Source of the DNA: JAFKKF01 sp038323025
GTDB taxonomy: Bacteria; Pseudomonadota; Alphaproteobacteria; Rhizobiales; Kaistiaceae
NCBI GenBank assembly: GCA_038323025.1
Contig: JBBQGL010000079.1
Location: 1-17,705, forward strand
Direction of reading: 5' to 3'
Length of the DNA stretch: 17,705 nucleotides
This document shows positions 7,861 to 15,421 of this stretch, in pieces. The notes beneath the pieces were generated by a model, which did not search any database, was not told the origin of the DNA, and was given only the letters and a program-made list of their open reading frames with translations. The position numbers were made by a program, and so were the translations under genes. How positions within the stretch are numbered: position 1 is the stretch's first letter; each line of letters opens with the position of its first letter.

Positions 7861-7882
7861 ATTCCCTGCCTGCGTTTTTCGG

Positions 7883-7899
7883 TTAAGACCTGAGTCTAA
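7883..7899. promoter_or_regulatory. Imperfect dyad in a divergent intergenic gap
   Basis: The 54-bp gap between two divergent genes (starts at 7860 minus and 7915 plus) contains TTAAGAC (7883-7889) facing GTCTAA (7894-7899), a dyad with one unpaired base. A CTATAC (7902-7907) could be a -10 for the peptidase gene, but no good -35 accompanies it. Position suggests an operator or overlapping promoters; this is inference. Confidence 0.25.
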
Positions 7900-7914
7900 G
7901 GCTATACGGAACGG

Positions 7915-9303
7915 ATGGAAACGATGCTCGCTGGTGTTTTGGACAGAATCGACAAGGGCCTGCCGCAGAGCCTCGAACGGCTTTTCGAATTGCTCCGCAT
8001 CGAGAGCATCTCGACCGACCCCGCCTACCGGTCCTCGGTGCGGTCGGCGGCGGAATGGCTGATGCGCGACCTGTCCGCCCTCGGCTTTGACGCAACCCTG
8101 CGCGAAACCGCTGGCCATCCGATCGTTATTGCCCACGGCGGCGCGACCGGAAAGAAGCCGCACGTCCTCTTCTACGGCCACTATGACGTGCAGCCGGTCG
8201 ATCCCCTGAACCTCTGGCAGACGCCGCCGTTCGAGCCGCGTGTGGTTACGCGGTCCGATGGAACAGGGCAGATCGTTGCTCGCGGCGCCGGCGACGACAA
8301 GGGCCAGCTGATGACCTTTGTCGAAGCCTGCCGTGCCTGGAAGGAGGTTTCAGGCTCCCTCCCGATCGCGGTCACGCTTCTCCTCGAGGGCGAGGAGGAA
8401 TCGGGCAGCGCCAACCTCGCGCCGTTCCTGAAGGCCAACCGCGCCGAACTTGCCGCGGATGTCGCCCTCGTCTGCGACACCGGAATGTGGGACCGCGACA
8501 CGCCGGCGATCACGTTGATGCTGCGCGGTTTGGTCGGCGAGGAGGTCACGGTCATTGCGGCCGACAAGGATCTTCACTCCGGGCTCTTTGGCGGCGCCGC
8601 GCGCAACCCTGTCCACGTACTCGCCGAAATTCTCGCCGCGCTCCACGACCCGAACGGCAAGGTGACGCTGCCCGGCTTTTACGATGGCGTCGGCGAACTG
8701 CCCGAAGAGATCAGAAAGCAGTGGGCCGGTCTCGGCTTCGACGCCGGCGAGTTTCTCGGCAGTGTCGGCCTCTCGCTGCCCGCCGGCGAAACGGATCGTT
8801 CGGTCCTCGAGCAGATATGGGCGCGGCCGACGGCGGAAGTAAACGGGATTATCGGCGGCTACACCGGCGCGGGCTTCAAGACGGTGATCGCATCGAGGGC
8901 CTCGGCGAAAGTCTCCTTCCGCCTCGTCGGCGATCAGGACCCGGCGAAGATCAGTGCGGCATTCCACGCCTTCGTCCGTTCACGGATCCCCCCCGATTGC
9001 AAGGTCGAGTTCACGCCGCATGGTGGCAATCCCGCGGTACGGCTGTCCTTCGAAGGCCAGTTCCTTGCCCGCGCCCGCAAGGCGCTTGCCGACGAATGGG
9101 GGCGCGACGCGGCGCTGGTCGGCAGCGGCGGCTCAATTCCCGTGGTCGGCGAGTTCAGGAAGATTCTTGGGCTCGAGTCGCTGATGATCGGATTCGGCCT
9201 CGATGACGACCGCATTCATTCGCCCAACGAGAAGTACGAACTGAGCAGCTTCCATCACGGCATCCGGTCGTGGGCGCGCATGCTCGCCGCGCTCGCTGAC
9301 TGA
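7915..9303 (+). CDS. M20 family zinc metallopeptidase (dipeptidase/ArgE-DapE type)
   Basis: A 462-aa hydrolase that would cleave short peptides or acylated amino acids in the cytoplasm with two metal ions. All M20 landmarks are visible: FYGHYDVQPVD (metal His about 89 and Asp 91), ARGAGDDKGQLM (bridging Asp about 127), LLEGEEESGS (general-base and metal Glu about 160-161), VCDTGMWD (metal Asp about 188), KDLHSGLFGG in the lid domain (His about 221), GSGGSIPV, and IHSPNEKYE (metal His about 435). Length and motif spacing fit the CNDP-like/dipeptidase subgroup. Substrate is not determined. A second in-frame ATG at 7924 is a possible alternative start. No signal peptide is present. Confidence 0.93.
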   Translation: METMLAGVLDRIDKGLPQSLERLFELLRIESISTDPAYRSSVRSAAEWLMRDLSALGFDATLRETAGHPIVIAHGGATGKKPHVLFYGHYDVQPVDPLNLWQTPPFEPRVVTRSDGTGQIVARGAGDDKGQLMTFVEACRAWKEVSGSLPIAVTLLLEGEEESGSANLAPFLKANRAELAADVALVCDTGMWDRDTPAITLMLRGLVGEEVTVIAADKDLHSGLFGGAARNPVHVLAEILAALHDPNGKVTLPGFYDGVGELPEEIRKQWAGLGFDAGEFLGSVGLSLPAGETDRSVLEQIWARPTAEVNGIIGGYTGAGFKTVIASRASAKVSFRLVGDQDPAKISAAFHAFVRSRIPPDCKVEFTPHGGNPAVRLSFEGQFLARARKALADEWGRDAALVGSGGSIPVVGEFRKILGLESLMIGFGLDDDRIHSPNEKYELSSFHHGIRSWARMLAALAD

Positions 9304-9327
9304 GGGTCGCGGGCGCACCCGCGACCT
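9304..9327. terminator. Strong hairpin between convergent genes
   Basis: GGTCGCGGG at 9305-9313 pairs perfectly with CCCGCGACC at 9318-9326 around a CGCA loop, extended by a G-T pair. It starts one base after the peptidase stop and lies 19 bp before the end of the convergent cytochrome gene. There is no T tract, so it is more likely a shared barrier or 3'-end stabiliser than a classical intrinsic terminator. Confidence 0.6.
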
Positions 9328-9345
9328 GCCGCAAGGAAGGACTGT

Positions 9346-9792
9346 CTACTTGATGCGAAAGGTTTTGTGACAGGCCCCGCAGTTCTGGCCGATCGCTTCG
9401 AACGCGGCGGCGAACGCTTCCTGTCCCTTGCCGGCGGCTGCCGCGGCGGCCGTCGCGTCCTTGACCATCTTGGCGGAGATCGCACGGAAATCGGCGTTGT
9501 TGGTCCAGATCGCAGGCGCAGCCTTGGTCTTGGTGTCGCCCTCGTCCTTGTCGCTGCCCACGGGGAAGAGATCGGGGAAGGTTGCATTGTCGTCGGCGAT
9601 CGACTTGGCGGCAGCGGCCGCCACAACCGGATCGAACGGAATGCTGCCCTTGATCATGCCGACCGCGACGCCGGCAGCCTGGCCGTTCACGTCCATCATG
9701 CGCTGCCGGAGCTTGATCACGTCCTCCTGCGCCCATGCGGCGGTTGCGGTCACGGCAAGGGCGACTGCGAGGATTCCCAGCTTCAACTTCAT
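9346..9792 (-). CDS. Class II cytochrome c (cytochrome c'/c-556 type), periplasmic
   Basis: A 148-aa protein with a Sec signal peptide (MKLKLGILAV plus an Ala-rich core, likely cleaved after AWA at residue 21) and a single heme-attachment motif CGACH at residues 138-142, close to the C-terminus. Placement of CxxCH at the end of a four-helix protein of about 127 mature residues is diagnostic of class II c-type cytochromes. His142 would be the proximal ligand. Met32 or Met33 in LRQRMMD could be the sixth ligand if it is a low-spin c-556 type. It probably acts in periplasmic electron transfer or in binding small gaseous ligands. The ATG at 9792 follows GGAGAGATCGG. The frame continues upstream to 11022, but that part is only the antisense of the ATPase gene. 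Confidence 0.92.
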   Translation of the reverse strand: MKLKLGILAVALAVTATAAWAQEDVIKLRQRMMDVNGQAAGVAVGMIKGSIPFDPVVAAAAAKSIADDNATFPDLFPVGSDKDEGDTKTKAAPAIWTNNADFRAISAKMVKDATAAAAAAGKGQEAFAAAFEAIGQNCGACHKTFRIK

Positions 9793-9945
9793 CCGATCTC
9801 TCCGTTGATTGGCGGAGCAGGAGGCTGCCCCGGCGCTTCGCTCCTTCGCAAGCCCAATGCGCGCCGATAACGAAACTGTTATTGCAGCGGGATGGGGTGG
9901 CGATGCCGCGCAAATCTCTGATTGGATGCGCGAGGGAGGCGGGGA

Positions 9946-11568
9946 ATGGGCGTATTGCAACAGGGCAAGGTATTTCTCGGGGCGAGCGCCAAACCGGAAT
10001 ACATCCTTCTTCCTTTCGCCAATCGCCACGGCCTCATCACCGGCGCGACCGGAACCGGAAAGACGGTTTCCCTGCAGGGACTGGCCGAAGGGTTCTCCGC
10101 CGCTGGCGTCCCGGTATTCTGTTCCGATGTCAAAGGCGACCTCGCCGGCCTTTCGCAGCCGGGCGAGGCGAAGGAGTTCCTGGCCAAGCGCGCCGAGGCG
10201 ATCGGCTTCACCGCGGAATTCAGGTTCGCGGCGTCCCCGGTGATCTTCTGGGATCTCTTCGGCAAGGAAGGCCACCCGATCCGCACGACCGTATCCGAGA
10301 TCGGTCCACTCCTTTTCGCGCGCCTCCTTGACCTCAACGATACCCAGGAAGGCGTCCTCAACATCGCCTTCCGCATCGCCGACGAGGAGGGGCTTCTTCT
10401 TCTCGACCTCAAGGACCTGCAGTCCCTGCTCGCCCATGTCGCCGACGAGGCTGCCAATCTCACCACGCGCTATGGCAACGTCTCGAAGGCGACGGTCGGC
10501 ACCGTCCAGCGGGCGCTGCTCGTTCTCGAACAGCAGGGGGCGGAGCAGTTCTTCGGCGAGCCGGCCCTCGACATCGCCCAGATGATGCGCACGACCACGG
10601 ACGGTCGCGGCATGATCAACATCCTTGCCGCGACCGCGCTGATGCAGTCGCCGCGCCTCTATGCCACGTTCCTGCTCTGGCTGCTTTCCGAGATATATGA
10701 GGATCTGCCTGAGATCGGCGATCCGGAAAAGCCGAAGCTCGTCTTCTTCTTCGACGAGGCGCATCTTCTTTTCAACGACGCGCCGAAGGCGCTGCTCGAG
10801 AAAATCGAGCAGATCGTCCGGCTTGTGCGCTCCAAGGGCGTCGGCGTCTATTTCGTCACCCAGAACCCCCTCGACGTCCCCGACATCGTGCTCGCCCAGA
10901 TGAGCAATCGCGTCCAGCACGCGCTCCGCGCCTTCACGCCGCGCGATACCAAGGCGGTGAAAGCGGCGGCGGACACGTTCCGGCCGAATCCGGACCTGAA
11001 CACCTTCGACGTCATCACCCAACTCGGCGTCGGCGAGGCCCTGGTGTCTACGCTTGAGGCCGAGGGCGTCCCATCCATGGTCCAGCGCACTTTGATGCGC
11101 CCGCCGTCTTCGCGGATCGGCGCGATCACTACGGACGAACGCGCGAGGGTCATTGCTGGAAGCCCGATCGGCCCGATCTACGACAAGCCCGTCGATCGCG
11201 AATCGGCGTTCGAGGTGCTGCAGGGGCGCTTCAAGGACGCCGCGGTCGAAAAGCGCACCGAGACGCCCGCGCCTGCCAACATGGGCGGATCCGTTCCCCG
11301 GGTGCCGCCAGGCGACCAGCCGCCGGCCGAGCCGGCGAGCGGAGGCTGGCTCGGCGGGGTTCTCGGCAGCGTGTTTGGTACAGACCGGCCCCGCAACCAG
11401 CGGCTGAGCGTGGGCCAGCGGGTTGCCCGCGACGTGACCCGGACCGTCACCAACCGGGTCGCCGGTCAGGTCGCGGCGGAGATCGGGCGCTCGGTCGGCG
11501 GTTCGCTTGGCGGCTCGGTCGGCCGTGCCATAATCCGCGGGGCTCTGGGGGGCATCCTCAGGCGTTGA
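9946..11568 (+). CDS. HerA-like / DUF853 (YjgR-type) P-loop ATPase
   Basis: A 540-aa ATPase of the FtsK/HerA superclass. The N-terminal GKVFLGASAKPEYILLPFANRHGLITG leads into Walker A GATGTGKT (residues 33-40). FCSDVKGDLAGL matches the family's conserved stretch. Walker B is VFFFDEAH (residues 266-273), followed by YFVTQNPLDVPDIVLAQMSNRVQHALRAFTP, the sensor/arginine-finger region typical of HerA-like proteins. The C-terminal 90 residues are Pro-rich and then Gly/Arg-rich, and look flexible or membrane-associating. The cellular role of YjgR-type proteins is not established to my knowledge. The ATG at 9946 has a GGAGGCGGGGA ribosome binding site; the TTG at 9922 is less likely. It is divergent from the cytochrome gene with a 153-bp gap. 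Confidence 0.93.
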   Translation: MGVLQQGKVFLGASAKPEYILLPFANRHGLITGATGTGKTVSLQGLAEGFSAAGVPVFCSDVKGDLAGLSQPGEAKEFLAKRAEAIGFTAEFRFAASPVIFWDLFGKEGHPIRTTVSEIGPLLFARLLDLNDTQEGVLNIAFRIADEEGLLLLDLKDLQSLLAHVADEAANLTTRYGNVSKATVGTVQRALLVLEQQGAEQFFGEPALDIAQMMRTTTDGRGMINILAATALMQSPRLYATFLLWLLSEIYEDLPEIGDPEKPKLVFFFDEAHLLFNDAPKALLEKIEQIVRLVRSKGVGVYFVTQNPLDVPDIVLAQMSNRVQHALRAFTPRDTKAVKAAADTFRPNPDLNTFDVITQLGVGEALVSTLEAEGVPSMVQRTLMRPPSSRIGAITTDERARVIAGSPIGPIYDKPVDRESAFEVLQGRFKDAAVEKRTETPAPANMGGSVPRVPPGDQPPAEPASGGWLGGVLGSVFGTDRPRNQRLSVGQRVARDVTRTVTNRVAGQVAAEIGRSVGGSLGGSVGRAIIRGALGGILRR

Positions 11569-11597
11569 GACCGGAAGGAAATGAACAGTCCCGGCGG

Positions 11598-11626
11598 TTG
11601 TCGGACGGCCGCACTGCGCCTATGTT
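11598..11626 (+). promoter_or_regulatory. Candidate sodB promoter
   Basis: A -35-like TTGTCG (11598-11603) and a -10-like TATGTT (11621-11626) are separated by exactly 17 bases in the 139-bp gap before the dismutase gene. The predicted leader is about 75 nt. The spacing is ideal and the hexamers are reasonable for an alphaproteobacterial housekeeping sigma factor. No iron-box or other operator was identified. Confidence 0.45.
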
Positions 11627-11707
11627 CCCCTTCTTCCCATTTCGCCGATCCCAGGCGGCCCTCCGGGATCCGGTTGCCAATCAAAGGCCTTTGACAGGAG
11701 ACGCCCC

Positions 11708-12316
11708 ATGGCCTTCGAACTTCCTCCGCTCCCCTATGCGTACGATGCTCTCGCGCCTTTCATGTCGAAGGAGACGCTGGAGTTCCACCACGACAAGCAC
11801 CATCAGGCCTATGTCACCAACGGCTACAACCTGCTGAAGGGTTCGGGCCTCGAGGACAAGAGCCTCGAAGAGGTGGTCAAGCAGAGCTACTCGAAGAACG
11901 CCGGCCTCTTCAACAATGCCGGCCAGCACTACAACCACATCCATTTCTGGAAGTGGATGAAGAAGGGCGGCGGCGGCAAGTCGCTTCCCGCCCTCCTGCA
12001 GAAGGCGGTCGACTCTGACCTTGGCGGCTACGACAAGTTCCGGACTGATTTCATCCAGGCCGGGGTCACCCAGTTCGGTTCGGGCTGGGCCTGGCTGTCG
12101 GTTCGGAACGGCAAGCTGGAGATTTCGAAGACACCGAACGGCGAGAACCCGCTGGTGCACGGCGCGACGCCGATCCTCGGGGCGGACGTCTGGGAGCACT
12201 CGTATTACATCGACTACCGCAACGCCCGGCCGAAATATCTCGAGGCCTTCGTCGACAGCCTGATCAACTGGGACTACGTCCTCGAACTGTACGAGAAGGC
12301 CCACGCGGCCCACTAG
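11708..12316 (+). CDS. sodB: Superoxide dismutase, Fe/Mn family (iron-type)
   Basis: A 202-aa enzyme converting superoxide to hydrogen peroxide and oxygen. Metal ligands are visible at His27 (FHHDKHH), His77 (QHYNHIHFW), Asp160 and His164 (ADVWEHSYYIDY). Gln73 in NNAGQHYNH sits where iron-type enzymes carry their outer-sphere Gln, while residue 145 (NGENP) is Gly, not the Gln of Mn-type enzymes. Iron or cambialistic use is therefore more likely, but metal choice cannot be proven from sequence. There is no signal peptide, so it is cytoplasmic. Start: ATG with AGGAG seven bases upstream. It appears monocistronic, with a candidate promoter just upstream and a convergent gene ending 17 bp downstream. 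Confidence 0.96.
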   Translation: MAFELPPLPYAYDALAPFMSKETLEFHHDKHHQAYVTNGYNLLKGSGLEDKSLEEVVKQSYSKNAGLFNNAGQHYNHIHFWKWMKKGGGGKSLPALLQKAVDSDLGGYDKFRTDFIQAGVTQFGSGWAWLSVRNGKLEISKTPNGENPLVHGATPILGADVWEHSYYIDYRNARPKYLEAFVDSLINWDYVLELYEKAHAAH

Positions 12317-12333
12317 GCCGGGTTGGCCATCGC

Positions 12334-12666
12334 TCAGTCGAGCATCGGGACTCCGGCGATGCCCTTGCGGCAGCGCTGGACGTCCTGGTTGCGCGGGTAG
12401 TCGGTCATTTCCCAATAGAGCCAGTTCACGCAAGCCGTCTGGCTGCTGAAGCAGGGCGACACCCGCGCCCACTGGTGCACGTCGTTGATGTCGACGAAGA
12501 AGCCCGAGAAGCGCGCGTACCAGACGTTGCTCGCGCCGAGTTTGCTGGCCAGGGCGTGGCAGTTGCCTGGCTTCACGCGCGGGTGCTCGGCTGAGGCCGC
12601 CGGTCCTGCCAGGGCGAGGAAGGCGACTCCTGCCGCGGCGGCTGCGAGGGCGATGGCTTTCCGCAT
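12334..12666 (-). CDS. Small secreted Cys-containing protein of unknown function
   Basis: A 110-aa protein starting MRKAIALAAAAAGVAFLALA, a clear Sec signal peptide with likely cleavage after ASA at about residue 26. The mature part of about 84 aa has four Cys residues (NCHAL, SPCF, TACVNW, QRCRKG), enough for two disulfides, and is rich in aromatic residues (NVWYARFSGFF, VNWLYWEM). I do not recognise the family. The ATG at 12666 is supported by a GGAGG ribosome binding site 6 bases upstream; an in-frame ATG at 12690 lacks one. It converges on sodB and lies downstream of oligopeptidase B on the same strand, 70 bp away, so it could be part of that transcript or separate. Confidence 0.85.
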   Translation of the reverse strand: MRKAIALAAAAAGVAFLALAGPAASAEHPRVKPGNCHALASKLGASNVWYARFSGFFVDINDVHQWARVSPCFSSQTACVNWLYWEMTDYPRNQDVQRCRKGIAGVPMLD

Positions 12667-12736
12667 GACTAACCTCCACTTGAGAATCATCTGACGCCGA
12701 ACTCCGGGGGTTGCCGCGAGGTTGGCGACGGCGCCC

Positions 12737-14866
12737 CTAGATCGACCTAGTCACTTTCAATGCAAAGACCGAGGCCAATGCCGTTTCCTGCAATCGGTCG
12801 AAGCGCCCCGCGGCGCCGCCGTGCCCGGCGTCCATGTTGGTCTTGAGGATGAGCGGCCGGGTGTCGGTCTTCATCGCGCGGAGCTTGGCTACCCATTTCG
12901 CCGGCTCCCAGTAGGTGACGCGCGGATCGGTCAATCCGGCAAGCGCGAGGATTGCCGGATAGGCCTGCGCGCGAACATTGTCATACGGCGAATATGAAGC
13001 GATCGTCCGGTAGGCGGTTTCGTCGACCAGTGGATTGCCCCACTCGGGCCATTCCGGGGGCGTCAGCGGCAAGGTCGCGTCGAGCATCGTGTCGAGCACA
13101 TCGACAAACGGCACCTCCGCCACCACTCCGGCGAAGAGTTCGGGCGCCATGTTGGCGACCGCGCCAACCAGCAGGCCTCCCGCCGAGCCGCCCGAGGCGA
13201 CGATGCGCCCCCGCCCGGTGAAACCCTCGGCGATCAAATGTTCCGCCGCGGCGATGAAATCCGTGAATGCGTTTGGCTTGTTCTCGCGCCGGCCCTCGGC
13301 GTACCAGCGGAAGCCTTTGTCCTTGCCGCCGCGGACATGCGCGATCGCGTGGACGAAGCCGCGGTCGACCAGCGATAGTCGGGTCGAACTGAACGCCGAC
13401 GGAATCGCGATGCCATATGCGCCGTAGCCGTAGAGCAGGCACGGCGCGGTGCCGTCGAGCGGTGTGTCCTTGCGGTAGAGAAGCGAAACCGGAACGGTCT
13501 CGCCGTCCGGCGCTGAAGCGAGAATCCGCCGGGTGACGTAAGCGCCCGGATCGTGGCCGGAGGGAACCTCGTCTTCCTTCCGCAGCACGCGCGTTCGTGA
13601 GCGCATATTGTAGTCGAAAACACGGGCCGGCGTGGTCATCGATGAGTACGTGAAGCGGACGCATTCCGTATCGAACTCGTACCCGTCGAGGACGCCGAGC
13701 GAATAGGCCTCCTCGTCGAAGGCGACCGTGTGCTCGTCGTCAGTTTTCAGGTCGCGGACGACGATGCGCGGCAGCCCGTTCTCGCGTTCCAGCCGGACGA
13801 GAAAATCCTGAAAGACCGCGAAGTGCAGGATCAGCCGTCCCGGGCGATGTGGAACGAGCTTGCGCCAATAGCGCCGGCCCGGGGTCTTCACCGGCGCGGT
13901 GACGATCTTGTAGTCCTCGGCGCCGTCGGCATTGGTCAGGATGAAGAAACGGTCACCCCGGTGGTCGATGCGATATTCCTCGCCGGTTCGCCGTTTGGCG
14001 ATCAGTCGTGGCCTCGGGTCCGTTGCCTGGAGATCGAGGACGCGGACCTCCGACGTCTCATTGTCGTGGCTGGAGATCTCGACAAACCGGCGCGACTGCG
14101 ACTTGCCGACGCCAAGAAAGAAACCCGGGTTGGGTTCGGCGTAGACCAGCTCGTCGTCGGCGGGGTCCGTCCCGTTCCGGTGCCGAAATACCTTCGCGGG
14201 GCGGTGGTTGTCGTCGACCCAGGTATAGAAAAGCGTCCTTCCGTCGGCCCCCCACACCGCGCCGCCCGAAGTCGAGGGGATACGCTCCGGGAGGTCGGTG
14301 CCGCTCGCAATGTCGCGGATGCGCAGTTCGAAGAACTCGGAACCCTTCTCGTCGACCGCGTAGGCGAGAAACCGGTGATCCGGGCTGTGCTCGGCCCCCG
14401 CCAGCCGGAAATATGCCTTCCCGGCCGCCATATGGTTGGCGTCGAGAAGAACGCTTTCCTCGCCACCCTCGCGCGGCTGCCGCACGAGCGTCGGATGCTC
14501 GGCGCCGTGTGCGTACCGCATCGCGTAGGAAAACGGCCCGTCCGGCGAGGGGACGCTTGAATCGTCTTCCTTGATCCTCCCGCGCATTTCCTTGACCAGA
14601 GCCTGGCGCAAATCCTCGACGTCCGCCATGGCCCGATCGGCGTAGGCGTTCTCCGCTTCCAGGTATGCGCGGATCTCGGGGTCGAGCCTGGCCGGGTCGC
14701 GCATGACCTCCTGCCAGTTTGAAGCCCTCAACCAGGCGTAGTCGTCGGTTCGCGTGATGCCGTGAACCGTAGTCGCATGCGGACGCCGCGAGGCCACCGG
14801 GGCCGGCGCATCAACGCCGGGCCGCCGGAGGCCGACGCCTGCCGCGTCACGCCGCGGGGGCTGCAT
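12737..14866 (-). CDS. ptrB: Oligopeptidase B (S9A serine peptidase)
   Basis: A 709-aa cytoplasmic serine peptidase that cuts short peptides after Lys/Arg. The N-terminal VASRRPHATTVHGITRTDDYAWLR block is followed by a beta-propeller, and the C-terminal alpha/beta-hydrolase domain carries the triad: Ser561 in GGSAGG, Asp647 in GLTDPRV and His682 in DAGHGG. YGYGAYGI and RGFVHAIAHVRGG are typical of the family. The chosen ATG (14866) gives a family-normal length. The frame extends to a GTG at 14953, but that start overlaps the ribosome binding site of the small ORF in another frame and adds low-complexity residues (RRRSQRAGRNRAPPSSSSS). The first ~20 residues are poorly conserved, so the true start may be slightly different. 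The initiation region overlaps an upstream 31-codon ORF by 20 bp. Confidence 0.92.
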   Translation of the reverse strand: MQPPRRDAAGVGLRRPGVDAPAPVASRRPHATTVHGITRTDDYAWLRASNWQEVMRDPARLDPEIRAYLEAENAYADRAMADVEDLRQALVKEMRGRIKEDDSSVPSPDGPFSYAMRYAHGAEHPTLVRQPREGGEESVLLDANHMAAGKAYFRLAGAEHSPDHRFLAYAVDEKGSEFFELRIRDIASGTDLPERIPSTSGGAVWGADGRTLFYTWVDDNHRPAKVFRHRNGTDPADDELVYAEPNPGFFLGVGKSQSRRFVEISSHDNETSEVRVLDLQATDPRPRLIAKRRTGEEYRIDHRGDRFFILTNADGAEDYKIVTAPVKTPGRRYWRKLVPHRPGRLILHFAVFQDFLVRLERENGLPRIVVRDLKTDDEHTVAFDEEAYSLGVLDGYEFDTECVRFTYSSMTTPARVFDYNMRSRTRVLRKEDEVPSGHDPGAYVTRRILASAPDGETVPVSLLYRKDTPLDGTAPCLLYGYGAYGIAIPSAFSSTRLSLVDRGFVHAIAHVRGGKDKGFRWYAEGRRENKPNAFTDFIAAAEHLIAEGFTGRGRIVASGGSAGGLLVGAVANMAPELFAGVVAEVPFVDVLDTMLDATLPLTPPEWPEWGNPLVDETAYRTIASYSPYDNVRAQAYPAILALAGLTDPRVTYWEPAKWVAKLRAMKTDTRPLILKTNMDAGHGGAAGRFDRLQETALASVFALKVTRSI

Positions 14867-14942
14867 CGAGCTCGAACTTGAGGGCGGCGCGCGATTCCGC
14901 CCCGCTCTTTGTGACCTTCTTCTTGCCCATGACTTCCGCCAT
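14847..14942 (-). CDS. 31-aa ORF overlapping the oligopeptidase B start
   Basis: The ATG at 14942 has a strong GGAGG four bases upstream and opens a 31-aa frame beginning MAEVMGKKKVTKSG and ending in DAAPAA. It overlaps the start of oligopeptidase B by 20 bp in a different frame. Composition (basic N-terminal half, Ala-rich end) gives no family. It has the better ribosome binding site of the two, so it may be a translated small protein or a leader ORF that couples translation of the peptidase. Confidence 0.5.
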   Translation of the reverse strand: MAEVMGKKKVTKSGAESRAALKFELDAAPAA

Positions 14943-15233
14943 GCGACCTCCACAATTATATTTTGAAAAGTGAGCGAAAAATTCGCCGTGAAGAATCAAA
15001 TGGGATGCACTGCAGAATTCTCAATACTCCGCTCCTGCCGGCGAAACTCTACCAATGGTTGCGTGTCGAGTTCCGCTTCAGCCCGGATCGGCCGCTAGAC
15101 TGGCGGCGCGTCGCGGATTCTTGGGCGGCGACCAAGCCGGGCGGCGATCTACCGTGCAGGCCAAAATCAAGTCTTTTCCCTTAGCGACGCGTATAGCGAG
15201 AACAATAAGTTTCATGTAATTGTCCAGTAGAAT

Positions 15234-15253
15234 GGAAAAAGCGGATATTTTCC
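15234..15253. promoter_or_regulatory. AT-rich dyad upstream of the mucR promoter
   Basis: GGAAAA (15234-15239) and TTTTCC (15248-15253) form a 6-bp dyad around an 8-nt spacer, just upstream of the candidate mucR -35. It is a candidate operator, possibly for MucR itself; this is inference from position and AT content. Confidence 0.3.
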
Positions 15254-15255
15254 TC

Positions 15256-15284
15256 TTGTCCCTCTCTGACTTGGACTCTATACG
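15256..15284 (+). promoter_or_regulatory. Candidate mucR promoter
   Basis: TTGTCC (15256-15261) and TATACG (15279-15284) are separated by exactly 17 bases, about 138 bases before the mucR ATG. This would give a leader of about 130 nt. Confidence 0.4.
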
Positions 15285-15421
15285 TACGCCAAGTAACGGT
15301 GATGGTCGCGAGTTTTGGAGTCGGAAGAATCGTTTCGGATGAACGTCCGGCTCAAGAACAAATAGCCCAACTGCCTGTCGCCGTTGCGAATCACAAATAT
15401 TACAAGGACTTTGGGTGAACC

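Larger units (their letters stand above)
14943..15421. other. Non-coding, AT-richer region upstream of mucR
   Basis: Nearly 480 bases without a supported gene. A weak plus-strand frame (TTG at 14963 to 15184) lacks a ribosome binding site and was not called. The left end is the upstream region of the oligopeptidase unit: a TATAAT on the minus strand (14960-14955) lies so close to the ATG that a transcript from it would begin within the Shine-Dalgarno sequence. GCGAA/TTCGC (14974-14986) forms a small hairpin. The right half is clearly AT-richer and contains the mucR promoter candidate and the GGAAAA/TTTTCC hairpin (15234-15253). MucR-family proteins are known to bind AT-rich DNA and to repress their own genes, so autoregulation here is plausible. 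Confidence 0.6.

Noticed and set aside
9809..10243. Plus-strand frame overlapping the ATPase start
   Set aside because: It overlaps the well-supported ATPase in another frame and shows no domain or good ribosome binding site.
9793..11022. N-terminal extension of the cytochrome frame to 558 residues
   Set aside because: The extension is antisense to the ATPase gene; the signal peptide and ribosome binding site place the real start at 9792.
14963..15184. 73-codon TTG-start frame upstream of mucR
   Set aside because: No ribosome binding site, no recognisable motif, and it lies in what looks like regulatory DNA.
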